Origin: Pleurotus djamor
Lineage: Eukaryota > Basidiomycota > Agaricomycetes > Agaricales > Pleurotaceae
NCBI GenBank assembly: GCA_029747585.1
Contig: JAPEVF010000931.1
Span: forward strand, 1-17,448
Direction: 5' to 3'
Length of the DNA: 17,448 nt
Positions within the stretch are counted from its first letter, which is position 1. Each line of letters opens with the position of its first letter. The notes under the pieces are model-generated. The model had not been told where the DNA came from and made no database searches. It saw only the letters and a list, made by a program, of their open reading frames with translations. Positions 1 to 9,663 of the stretch are shown here, in pieces. The position numbers and the translations under genes are program-made.

Positions 1-316
1 GGGCAACGGCGGGGACGGCAGCTGCAGGGGCAGCGACAATGACGGGACCGACGACGGGAATGCCATCATCGGTTTCTTCGTCCGACGAGATCGACGTGAC
101 ATCGGATGCCCATTCCTCTACCTCTCCACTGGCGAACGTGGTGTCGGTGGCGCCAGAGACAGACGCAGCAGTCGCAACAATTGCAGGGGTGGTAGAGGGT
201 CCACCTGCACTAGGGAAGAGGGCGGGGGCAGATCCAGTCGTGGGGGATTGGGCGGCAGCGAGCAGCACCGCGGCAATGGCCTGAGCTCTGCTAGCCTCGA
301 CGCTGAGCAGAGTCAT
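1..316 (-). CDS. N-terminal part of an unrecognised low-complexity protein (runs off left edge)
   Basis: On the minus strand a reading frame is open from an ATG at 316-314 to the window edge, about 105 codons without a stop. The ATG is the first Met after an in-frame TAA upstream and has a plausible start context (GCCGCA before ATG). The visible protein begins MTLLSVEASRAQAIAA, is rich in Ala, Pro, Ser, Thr and Val, and has an acidic Ser/Asp/Glu stretch near residues 75-85 (SISSDEETDDG) followed by IPVVGPV. No catalytic domain is visible; it looks like a disordered N-terminal region. Codons end mostly in G or C. It is transcribed divergently from gene A. I do not recognise the family; a gag-like or gene-A-like N-terminus is possible but unproven. 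Confidence 0.45.
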   Translation of the reverse strand, partial: MTLLSVEASRAQAIAAVLLAAAQSPTTGSAPALFPSAGGPSTTPAIVATAASVSGATDTTFASGEVEEWASDVTSISSDEETDDGIPVVGPVIVAAPAAAVPAVA

Positions 317-588
317 TGCGGCCGAAAGGACTACAAGAACGAGTTAGAGGCGAAGGAGCAGGGGGGGGGGGACATTTCGTANGGGGGACTCACTCTCTTC
401 GTCGGAAACTTGTTGCTTCATTGTGACGTTGGTGTCTGGGGAGTACAGTGCAGCCGTTCGGTATTTGTACGGATGGGTCGCCAGCTGAGAGAAGCCGCCG
501 AACAGCCCACCTGTCGCGTAAGCTTTACCTCGTTCCCGTGTTCAAAGACATCCACGACTCACCTAGAGGCCTCGAGACAATAATAAAA

Positions 589-651
589 GTCAACTGACTG
601 GTTGTTCACGTCAACTGACTGGCTGTCTACGTCAACTGACTGGTTGTTCAC
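589..651. repeat. Three tandem copies of a 21-bp repeat
   Basis: Units at 589-609, 610-630 and 631-651 follow each other without gaps. All begin GTCAACTGACTGG; units 1 and 3 are identical and unit 2 differs at only three positions near the end. The array lies upstream of the minus-strand gene and about 300 bp upstream of gene A, so it could be a minisatellite or repeated protein-binding sites. Confidence 0.9.
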
Positions 652-729
652 CACACGTTGGTGAGGCAGATGGGGAGAGAAACACAAAGGCGAGCTTGTA
701 TAGGCTTCAGAAGGTGGCACTACCACCTT
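648..729. repeat. Two short inverted repeats
   Basis: TCACCA at 648-653 pairs with TGGTGA at 659-664 around CACGT. AAGGTGG at 711-717 pairs perfectly with CCACCTT at 723-729 around CACTA. Both could form small hairpins or be dyad binding sites; no function can be assigned. Confidence 0.5.
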
Positions 730-951
730 GTGGACAGAAGTACGGATGCCTGGAAGGACCTGGAAAGATGGATATGAGGAGGATAAGCTAGAGGTAAAGA
801 CATGCGTACGTTCGACGGGCGAGCAAATGAGAGAGGATGAGCCAAAGCCAAAGTGTGGGCAGGGGGTTAGTTGGATGGGTTGGAAGGGAGGACAGATACC
901 TCAGGTTACTATTTAACAGGAGATGTTAGAGAATAGAACGACCAGACAAAA

Positions 952-3674
952 ATGACAGAGACGCACCCAATTGATTCCACAATAGCCAGTTCCGCAACCC
1001 CGAACCTAACCAGCAACCTCCTTGGGTTGGACTACCGGAGTGACGAGGAGATTGCTATCGACAGGCCAGACGCTGTGGAGGGGAACATCATCGCCAACGA
1101 CATCCCAGACGACGAGGAGGTGGCGGAGGACAACGGCAACAACGATGGCAACAATGATGACAACAAGAAGATGTTTGNTTTTTTTTGTTTCCGGCGTTTG
1201 TCTTTCGCTTACATAATTGTTTCCAGGCACATGACACGCAACTGGGCGAAAGGTGCTCGCCTGGAGTACCTGAGCAGCCAGCTTTCCGTGTACATCGCCC
1301 ACCTCCACCGCGACAAAGCTACCCTCAAGGATACTCTTGATGCCATCGTCAACGGTTACTTTGCCCGGTTCGACTGGCGACTTCCCGTCTCAGAGGAACC
1401 TTCCGCAACCGNCCCCCCCTCCCAATCCCCTTGAAGTTCTATCCGTCGCTGACACGAAACGCAAGGGCGAGGTTATCTCTTCGATGCATTCAGTAAGAAA
1501 CTCATTCCACGCTTAATTTGAAACAATATATTCAGGTACTCATATTTTCACACTATTCTTAGACAATTCGGCAGTGGCTCCATTATCGAGCCAACAAAGT
1601 GAACAACGGCCTCCGCCACCTTTGCAGTGGTAACAAAGCGGATCCCTTCGCTGTCCTTCTCAGCAAATTAACCGGCATCAAGCTTGGACCGGTGAGACGT
1701 CTAACCGGCGCACAGGAATTCAGTAAAAGCGCCTACGCCACCTATCGCGACGAGTTCGACGAATTCTTCAAGTCAAAGAACCTACCCAAGAAACAGGCAG
1801 CTTCCCATCGTAGCAAGTTCATGTTGGACCGTTACGACAAACTGCCCCCTTCAGAAAAGGCCGGGTGGGAGAGAAAGGCGGCGGAACGACAGGCCAATGA
1901 ACTCGAGGATAGGGACAGCCGCTTAGCCTCACTCAGCTCGCTCACCCCTCAAGAACGTCAGAAGTGAGTCCTCTTTCATACACGTAATATCCCAATATTA
2001 ATTCTCTCCCGACAGCTGCCTTCACCGCCTTGGTGATTTCTTTTATCCCATCATCGAGGGGGTCAACCTCCTCCTCAAGATGCACGTCTCAGTGCTTATC
2101 GGAGGTCCTCAACCTGATAAGGGTGGTGCCATCAACATTTTGAGGTGAATTATTTTGTCTTCGACATTGCAAGACTATCAGATTAACTCATCGGACATTT
2201 TAGCTTACACGCAGGAACCAATCGGGCGGCCGTTCCACAAACTTTCGGCGAAGCTGATTCCGTTGCCTTCAGGCAAGTATGCACCCTCTTTTCGGAGTAC
2301 CTTGAAACATGTTACAGTATGTCATTTCTCTGTGTATCAAGCTCATTGCCTCATGAACAACTACGACAGCTCGAGCCGAACGACAAGAAGCTGCACTCCC
2401 TGATACTTCCCCACCCATCCTCCAACCCTTTACCCAAACTCAGTCAGCGCCTGCTACAGTGACAAAGAGTAAACGTAAGGGACGTCCCCCCCGCCATCAC
2501 CATTCGTCCAATGACGACAGCAGCCCCTCGGGCTCGGATGAGTGGACTGATGATGACTCCACCTCGGACTCAGAACCACGCCACGAGAATTCTTCCCGTT
2601 CCCGTCACCGATCACGCCATTCCCAGAGAAGGCATCGTTCAGGGAGGAGGAGGACTAGGCACCGTAGTCGACCGTCCAAGGGAAAAGGCAGACAAGTCTC
2701 AACGGAGAGGAGCAACGACAGTGGTGATACTGAGCGTCGCCCTCGAAAGAAAGTGAAGTCTCACAGAGATAAACGGGTAATATCCGACACCGGTGAGTTT
2801 TAATCTGTCAATCTTCCTGCGCTTCACAATATTAACTATGCTTCTTTGAGATGTTCCATCCGACAACGAAGAAGCGTCGCTGACGTCTCCGAGTCCTCAA
2901 CCTCCAATACGCATTGGCCCACCACGAAAGAAGAAGCCCGCCATGTCATCCAATCAGCAGCCCATCGCGTCGAGCAATGACCCACAGCCCATCGCGTCCA
3001 CCAGTCAGGAGCCCAGCAACGAACCCGATCAGGGCAGCTTTGCATCTCCAACCCTCGAGACACCCACCGAACCCCCTTACCTCAAGGCCCCATGGGTCAA
3101 TCCTGAATGGCCGGATTGGTTCCGAACCCACTACTCGATTTTACTTGACACAGCGTCGATGCCACCCATTTGGAGTACGGTGCTCGCTACATATGTCAAA
3201 CTCGAAGCTCAAACAGGTTTTGAGAACCCTACCGGCCCTCAGTACACCCTTTCTGCGGAGCACCGCCCAGCCGAAGTCCATTGGTGGGTATCGCGAGCTC
3301 GCAAACAGGAGGTTGAGATTGTGGACTTCGAAGCATACGCTGCATCATGGTGGAAGTGGTGGATAGCATTACAACCGGACTGGAGGAACGTGGCCTCGAT
3401 GACGACTCCTTTACAGGCAGGCGAGCGAAGCTTCGAGTTGTCCATCTCCGAGGCACCCGGTGCATGGATGAACCTCAATAAACCCGGTCAGAATGGGTTT
3501 CTAACAGTCGTTTCAACTCTTCGATGGTGGGCTCGCAATCTGGCTTTGCTACAGACCGGACATGCTCCGGGGTTGTGGGTATATGAGCGCAGAGAGACTG
3601 CTGGCTGGCTGTTAGCATGCTACGACGTCGTTTGGGTGATGCAGCGCATCACCGCCTCTCGTAGCCACACGTAG
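952..3674 (+). CDS. Gene A: uncharacterised Agaricomycete multicopy-family protein, 7 exons, about 791 aa
   Basis: Exons inferred from splice signals and frame continuity: 952-1172, 1227-1492, 1563-1963, 2016-2144, 2204-2316, 2370-2792, 2851-3674. The six introns are 52-70 nt and all phases agree if the N at 1412, in front of a 7-C run, is a spurious base; counted as real it causes a frameshift in exon 2. The protein has an acidic N-terminus, a helical module with MTRNWAKGARLEYL, an HMG-box-like basic segment (KQAASHRSKFMLDRYDKLPP) in exon 3, a conserved VLIGGPQPDKGGAINIL block over the exon 4/5 border, an Arg/Ser-rich probable nuclear-localisation stretch in exon 6, and a C-terminal domain with WPDWF, HWWVSRARK, WWKWWIALQPDW and LRWWARN. 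I recognise the pattern as a repeated family in agaric genomes but know of no assigned function. The basic regions suggest a nuclear or DNA-associated role (inference). Confidence 0.8.
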
Positions 3675-4087
3675 ATTCATTACTGCTTACTACGTTGAAG
3701 CCTTGGACTTAGATTCGCAGCTGTTTGTAATGGACTTTTCTGTACCAATTCGCATTTCTGTAGCCGTTCTAAAAATAGCTTTCTTGACCTTGTATGTTTG
3801 ACATAGCATCGACGCCGGTTTTCGACTTGAAATATATATTTCTGTGTTTCTCTGATACAACCCAAAAGGTCTCTAACTAGTATGGGTACTTTGAGGGGTG
3901 CAGGAGGCCCCGGTCGAACGAAATCCAAAAGGTCTTAAGAAACACAGATGTAGCTAAATTGTCCTCTAAGGCATTAGCGCCGCCTCTCAGTTTCCTTATC
4001 TCGGTTCACCATCCTCGCCCACCTCGTACATCAGCATCCCCTTCGTACGCACCAAAACTCTGCCCATAACTGAGGCATCCAGATATT
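3675..4087. other. Intergenic region between genes A and B
   Basis: It holds the probable 3' end of gene A (T-rich, no clear AATAAA) and the pyrimidine-rich leader of gene B from about 3995. An 82-codon minus-strand frame at 3680-3928 has no recognisable features. Nothing else is seen. Confidence 0.5.
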
Positions 4088-4738
4088 ATGGCTCGTAAAA
4101 GATTATATTTCACTCCCGAAGAGAAAGCTGCCGCACGACAAGCCAAGAATTGACGTTATTATGAAAAGTACGTGAATGTCAGCACTATATACCAACAACG
4201 TCCAACGCAGTACTTCTCGTCAGAAATCGTGATCGCATTTTAGACCATGCTCAAGAGGTTTATCATGATACCAAAGGCTCCAATAGGTGCGCCATTCTGT
4301 TGCTGCAACGTAGACGTTCCACTAACACTCAGAACTCACAATTGAAGGTCGCTGATCACCACGGAACATAGCTCGCGCAGCCGCTGCAGACGTGCTATGG
4401 CTTCCATCTGTGAGCTTGGCAAATCCCTCGAGACCACTGTCGGCCCCCAGCCTTCACAGTTCTTCATAGCCTTGTGCGACTACATCGTGGCTGAGAATTC
4501 ATCGAAATCGCTCGATTTGGCGATGGAACAGGTTTTGAACGACCAGCTGGAGGTGGAAGCACAGATGGACATTATTCTACGGCTCGTAGGCATTTCGGCT
4601 GAATGGGAACGGGCCAACAAGGTGGCGAAGAGTTTTCAACGCACCATGTCATGTCTGGAAGATATTTGGTGTGCATTCATGGAGGGCCCGGATGTTCTGA
4701 TGCTGAGGTATCACAAAAAAGCGTTACTGTTCCAGTAG
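4088..4738 (+). pseudogene. Gene B: small Agaricomycete family protein interrupted by one TGA
   Basis: Exons 4088-4167, 4224-4286 and 4348-4738 splice into one frame of 178 codons with 56- and 61-nt introns. The start MARKRLYFTPEEKAAARQ is typical of a family I associate with agaric repeat regions: a basic helix that leads into RYYEKNRDRIL across intron 1. An in-frame TGA at 4151-4153 falls between AKN and RYYEK, where an Arg is expected; CGA to TGA in a TCGA context explains it. The remainder is uninterrupted to TAG at 4736-4738 and predicts a helical C-terminal half (AMEQVLNDQLEVEAQMDII) with no catalytic motif. The head resembles a basic DNA-binding or coiled-coil segment (inference). It sits between gene A and gene C on the same strand. 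A sequencing error at the TGA would make it an intact gene. Confidence 0.65.
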
Positions 4739-4870
4739 ATTATTGAGGGTATCATTAGATAGTCAGTGTACTCCTAGGCAGTTGGTGAACCATCTTTTCA
4801 ATGCACGCATGATGAGGAACCCCGACCCCTGTGCCCCAAACCAAACCCCCTGAAGTTTAATTGGGCAAAT

Positions 4871-4880
4871 TTATATAAGG
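4871..4880 (+). promoter_or_regulatory. TATA box upstream of gene C
   Basis: TTATATAAGG at 4871-4880 lies 49 bp before the ATG at 4929, followed by a short leader containing CCAACGCAACAACG. The spacing suits transcription start near 4905. Confidence 0.55.
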
Positions 4881-4928
4881 TGACGGCTAACCCGGAGGCC
4901 CCCAAAATATCCAACGCAACAACGTACA

Positions 4929-5420
4929 ATGTCCAGTGAGCCGCGCTCCACTAGTCGACCTTGTCGCACCTCACACTTGATACCTAGTGCAGCTCACTCA
5001 AGCGCAGAAGATGTACCTCCGCCGGGAATGGCTCACGCCGTACAAGGAGGCACGGGAGGCCGACCTTCTGCGCGATTTTTTTGCCCACCTGCGCAAGGTC
5101 TATTTCGAGGCCTTCCCCCTCAAGTTCTCCCCCATAGAAGACCCGGACTTGATTGAATGGACTAAGGACGTCGTCATGAAAGTGAGTGGTCGGCTATGTT
5201 TGGGACAGAGCGGCAAAAAAAAACTCACATGGCACAGAGGGTCGAACGCGTCTTATTTTGGATGCGGACGACGGCCGAACCGCCCCACTACAGAGAAGGT
5301 ATTCTTCAAGGCAAGCAGTACCAGTTGGCGGAGTGAGAGGGTCGGGAGGTTGGCATTGCAGAATTATTTAGCACGTCTGTGCCGTCTGGGGGGAGTCCAG
5401 CAGTACCTAGCTACCTCTGA
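4929..5420 (+). pseudogene. Gene C: short gene resembling only the N-terminal module of gene A
   Basis: A 7-nt first exon (4929-4935) joins 4988-5181 by a 52-nt GTGAGC/AG intron, then 5238 onward by a 56-nt intron. The product begins MSMQLTQAQKMYLRREW and continues with RDFFAHLRKVYFEAFP, comparable in pattern to the RLEYL...GYFARFDW module of gene A. After RVERVLFWMRTTAEPPHYRE there are two readings. Read straight through, a TGA at 5334-5336 (again explainable as CGA) interrupts the frame. If a 63-nt intron 5299-5361 is removed, the frame runs to TGA at 5418-5420 and gives about 106 aa. In either case nothing of the conserved middle or C-terminal domains of gene A follows, so I call it a truncated relative. 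Its TATA box suggests it may still be transcribed. Confidence 0.5.
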
Positions 5421-5440
5421 TTAATAATAATAATAAAAAA
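5421..5440. repeat. Short (TAA)n microsatellite and A run
   Basis: Five TAA units (with the leading T of TTAA) at about 5422-5435 run into an A6 stretch directly after the end of gene C. It lies between gene C and the KDZ gene and may mark a past insertion or poly(A) joint, though a simple repeat is the plain reading. Confidence 0.7.
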
Positions 5441-5570
5441 TGCCAATTAAACCTTGAGACGTGCCGGGACGCCTGCAAAGCGTTAATTACGTCGTCGTGG
5501 GAGGGAATGGGTGACCATTCGAGGGGAAAATGAGGAGCGGAAGTGTGTTGGCCCTCACATTCGCGACAGG

Positions 5571-8500
5571 ATGGGTCTTACAGGCCCTCCAAGGAAAAAA
5601 CCACGCGTCCACAGTGCACTGGACAGTGATGAACCTACCACACTAGCAAGTCAAACGAAGCGAAGCGGAAACGGTCGAACTCATCTACGAAAAGAGCACA
5701 AGATACAGCGTTCAGGTCCGACGCCGTCAGAGTGGTGCTTGAACAACGAGGTGGAGGGATGGGATGTTGAGGATAGTAGCAACCTTGTCGACCTTGATTG
5801 CGACTTGGTTCCAGCAGCTATGCGAACCAGGTATGCGTCGTCAGTGAGTACTCCAACACACTCGAAGGAGAATATTGTGGCTCACTTACGAGATCGCGTT
5901 AGGATGACCCCATGGCCGATTGGTTGCCGAGAAAACAGGAGTTTCTCAACGAATTCATGAGAATGGAAGGGCAGTCCGAGGAAGCCCGCGCTGGTTTCTG
6001 TAGGAGCTGTCGTCAGCGTGAAGTCGACCGTTCGCCAGAGACCCGAGAGCCACAGTCAAACGACACCGCGGGGGCCCAGGATCCATCAAACACACCACCA
6101 AAAGCGACATCGCCACCGTTGTATCGATGTAGAGACTGTTTTGGAGGAGAGAACTTGTGTCTTGATTGTTGCTTGACGAGGCATCAAACTCAACCCCTGC
6201 ACAGGGTACAGGTAAGCAATGCTGTTCATGAGAGGATGGGTGTGACTTACCAGTGTGTTGGCAGAGATGGACGGGTACTCATTTTGAGCGGTCGAGCCTC
6301 GCCGAACTTGGACTTCGAGTGCAGCTCGGACATGGTGGTGGTTGCTGTTCCGCACCAGACCCTGCTCGAAAAGAGTTCCATGTGCTCCATGTAAACGGCG
6401 TGCACCTGGTCGCGCTGGATTATTGTGGGTGCGAAAGGAGGGTACCCCGCCGCTTCCAGCTCTTTCGTGCTGGTTGGTACCCTGCCACGGTCAAATACCC
6501 TGCCACGGCTGCGACGCTAGAGCTGTTGAAGAGCTTCCATGGACTATCCCTATGCAGCAAGGTGTCTGCCCACGAATATTACCTTAATTTGGAGCGGTTG
6601 ACAGACAACTCACGGGTAGACGTACCAAAGGTGAGACAAATTCTATACTTGAAAGGGCCAGGAGACTGAGAACGAGTCCTAGACGCGGTATAAAGCATTC
6701 CTGCGGATGATAAGGCAATATCGCCACATGATGCTGTTGAAGCGAGGGGGGAGAGGGAATGTTGAGGATGGAGTTGAGAATATTGGTCCTGGAGAGCTAG
6801 CGTTATTATGCCTCGCATGTCCACAACCCGGTATAAACCTGCCTGTGGCCTGGATGAGCGTAGCAATTGCAATGAGGTGTGTTATCAATTTCGAGGTGCC
6901 AGCAAACATACCTAACCGTGGGAAAAGCTTTCTTTATACACTCTATGTCAGCATCGACGCCAACTTCAGGCTGAAGAATCGCCTACGCAACAACGATAAG
7001 GACGACGGTCTCCACACGGGGCTCGCCTACTTTGTTGAGCAGAAGCCATATAACGAACACATCCTGAAGCACACCACCGAAGCAGACGTGAGTTCTTTTT
7101 TCGTTCCTTGTTCCGCGCTTTGGTCAACATGTCCGATAAAGATTAGCAATTGCAGCGGATTCGACGCTTTGGCCAGAGCAGACTCCAGATCAACGACTGG
7201 TCTCCGCTACACTGGGGTGGGGATGTGTGTTTGCTCAAGGCACGAGATGATTCGGCCGCTGGGTGTGGGAGATTTGCAGAAGGGCGAACGGTACGCCTTG
7301 CTTTCATATTCTGGCTGCAACTGGTTTTCATTCCGCTCTAGCTATTGTAACATGGACTTCATCTTTCTTTCAGCCATATCCGGTACCATTTTAACTATGG
7401 TCATGGCCATTTACGACATCGCATGCCAATGGAAAGTCAACCTCGCCGCACGAATGCCAAAGCTACCTGCCAAGCTTCAGCTACGCCCAACTGTCCATCT
7501 CGACTTCGCCATCCCTAAGTGCCACTGTCCGGCTCACAAGCTCGCATGCCAAACCCCCCATTCTCTCAACTTGAAACCCGGCGCTGGTCGAACAGATGGA
7601 GAGGGAATCGAACGTGATTGGTCCATGTTCAACCCGGCTGCAAATAGCACAAAGGAAATGGGAATGGGCTCACGGCACGATACGCTGGACGACCTGTTTG
7701 GTTATCATAATTGGCAGAAGACGGCTGGACTCGGTGTGAGCCTCAAGCGGAAATATCTCATCGCTGCGGTCGAATCAAAACGCCACGCCGAGCTGCACCA
7801 GGAGTTTTGTGACTCGGTGCCTCCAGCAACGCAGAGGGAGTGGACAAAAATGATCCTGGAGTGGGAGCGGGACAATAAGAAGTGCAATCCTTATGTTCCT
7901 GATACGAAATGTATGTATAATCCATTCCTTCGAGTACCTCAGTTACTGATGCTCGTGCTTAGACGTGTCCGAGAACGATGTCAAGCTCACTCTCCTTGAG
8001 TCGGAACGGGTGGAGGTGGCATTCGGGGATGGTTTCTCCAAGGGGACAGCGACATCATTTGTCTCGACTGGTTTGGTCATCGAGGAGACCCAGTGAGTAT
8101 CCAAATAACCGGCTCTCTCCCCCCTTCTCTGACTGTATCTTTAGGCGCCGTCTTCAGGCTGTCCTCTCGGACAAGGACCTCACCAGTATCCAAGCTTCCC
8201 ACCTGCAGGAACGCCGGCTGAACCTCACGAAACAAATCAAGCGATTTCGGTCCCTGCAACGGCACTACATCCCACACCTTGACACCCTAACCGAAAAGGA
8301 GAATACCCTTGCCAATGAACCGGAGTCAGCGGCGCTCTGGCTCCCATCCGCCATCCCTGCAGCTGATCGCGCTCGACTCTCCCCCGATATATTCGAAAAA
8401 GAAACACGTCTCCGAGAAGGGCAGTGCTACGATGCATTGGAACGTATTCGACTCACTCAAAGGGCCAAACGGCATGTGATGGCGACCAAGCACAAGCATG

Positions 8501-9279
8501 CTCCTGGCCAACGTGCCGGGGCCAAGGCTCGGGTCGATTTCGACCATCTCCAATCCAAAATCAACCAAGCCGCCGCGAAATACCGAGCTGCACGTGCTGC
8601 CCTCGTTTCGCTGGTGGGGGAGGAAGGTGTATCAAGCGATCTGCGTGTTTTACAAGCTAGTGACATCCGACCACCACCTGCATTCGAACCCACCCCACAA
8701 CCACCAAAAAACCCCCGCCAGGCTGCGACACACCTAGGCGAGGGCTACCGTGAAGTACCATGGATCTGGCGGATGTACCCGGTCTCTACGGAAGAGACCA
8801 ATGTTGCCCTCAATCAGGGCTTACGGATCGAGTGGGCAAAGAGTCGCGCCCGCAGCCTTCGGTGGACCGAGGAGCTCCTGCTTCTAAAGGAGGAGATGCG
8901 TCGTGTTCGCGTGTCCCTGCGTTTCCGTGCTGACCTGTGGCGCGACCGAGCAAAACCGTGGAAGACCCAGCCATCCGATCCCATTCTGGTACAGGGCATC
9001 TCGGCATACGCGATGAGGCAAGCCGACCTCTATGATCGACTACTAGCTCACTTCACCGCGCTTTGGGAGCGCCCGCCACACAAACGCTCCGCTCTTGCCA
9101 ACGTTCGACCCCCTGGGATGGAGGATGCAATATCCATTGCTGACGAGAGCCGGATGACTGATCGGCTTATGGAAGCAAGGGAAATTGATGCCGAGGCTCT
9201 TGACGACAACGACGACGACGACGACGACATGATGGAAGAGGCACAGGGAATAGAGGACGAGGACGAGGATGATGAGTAG
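5571..9279 (+). CDS. KDZ-family transposase with N-terminal CxC2-like cysteine cluster, 9 exons, about 1094 aa
   Basis: Exons 5571-5843, 5903-6211, 6265-6630, 6683-6876, 6928-7087, 7142-7290, 7342-7910, 7963-8092 and 8145-9279 splice into an uninterrupted frame; the introns are 51-59 nt. After an acidic/basic leader and DDPMADWLP come C124-x2-C127, C167-x2-C170-x6-C177-x2-CC and two His, a treble-clef-like cluster. The transposase core shows GLRVQLGH, SIDANFRLK (D391), YCNMDFIFLSA, YDIACQW (D509) and RTDGEGIERDW (E571/E574); these are my candidates for the DDE residues. The GVGDLQKGERY block and ARHDTLDDLFG region match the family. The C-terminal 400 residues are coiled-coil rich (QERRLNLTKQIKRF; EWAKSRARSLRWTEELLLLK) and end in an Asp/Glu tail. 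KDZ enzymes move DNA transposons (family knowledge). ATG 5571 is the first in-frame Met; an upstream exon cannot be excluded. Confidence 0.9.
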
Positions 9280-9468
9280 CTGGTTGCCTGCCCCTTCTTA
9301 CCCCTGTTTCGCTACATGTGACCTGTATATTCCCTTTCTTGGTTTTCTCGCATAAACTGTCGCGTTTGGATTTCTTTTTTTACTCTTCGGTCTAAATATA
9401 TTAGTTTTGTGTAATTATGTACTAATGTAACTTATATGCTCTTCTTTCTCACCCTTTTGGGTATTATC
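9280..9468. other. Probable 3' UTR of the KDZ gene
   Basis: T-rich sequence after the TAG, without coding signal. No canonical AATAAA is present; ATAAAC at 9353 is the nearest match. ACCCTTTTGGGT at 9451-9462 forms a 4-bp stem. I searched by eye for an inverted copy of sequence near 5440-5570 that could mark transposon ends and found none. Confidence 0.5.
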
Positions 9469-9627
9469 CTGGATTTATCCAGCAGTAAGTGTCAAATTAA
9501 CCCAGTTTTCATTTCTGAGCTGGATACATCCAGTACTTAGACAGCTGAGTCTGAATATGGATATATCCACCCAATTTGGCCATAGGCATCCGCCACAAGT
9601 GCCTCAGGTCAAAGTGGTTATATCCAG
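9469..9627. repeat. Cluster of four near-palindromic CTGGATANATCCAG motifs
   Basis: Copies at 9469-9482 (CTGGATTTATCCAG), 9520-9533 (CTGGATACATCCAG), 9558-9569 (TGGATATATCCA, perfect dyad) and 9615-9627 (TGGTTATATCCAG). Copies 2 and 4 are followed by the same TACTT. The cluster lies between the KDZ 3' UTR and the truncated gypsy element and reads as dispersed dyad binding sites rather than a tandem array. Confidence 0.8.
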
Positions 9628-9663
9628 TACTTTGGGTCTATTAGTACAGCTAGTTGTGGTTTA

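Larger units (their letters stand above)
317..951. other. Divergent intergenic region with low-complexity runs
   Basis: This stretch separates the minus-strand gene starting at 316 from gene A starting at 952. It contains an 11-base G run (361-371) with an N at 382, a 21-bp tandem repeat (589-651) and two short inverted repeats. Small open frames at 248-583 and 728-916 have no coding character. No clear TATA box is seen for either gene; TATTTAA at 910-916 is too close to the gene A start to be a convincing one. Confidence 0.6.

Noticed and set aside
728..916. 62-codon plus-strand ORF upstream of gene A
   Set aside because: Short, without domain signal, and within intergenic low-complexity sequence.
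3680..3928. 82-codon minus-strand ORF between genes A and B
   Set aside because: No recognisable motif, AT-rich, lies in the presumed 3' UTR of gene A, no promoter seen.
4151..4153. TGA in gene B as selenocysteine or programmed readthrough
   Set aside because: An Arg codon changed by one transition is simpler; fungi of this group are not known for selenoproteins and no recoding element is visible.
5440..9480. Terminal inverted repeats of the KDZ element
   Set aside because: I compared the flanks by eye in inverted orientation and found no convincing match; this needs a computed search with several copies.
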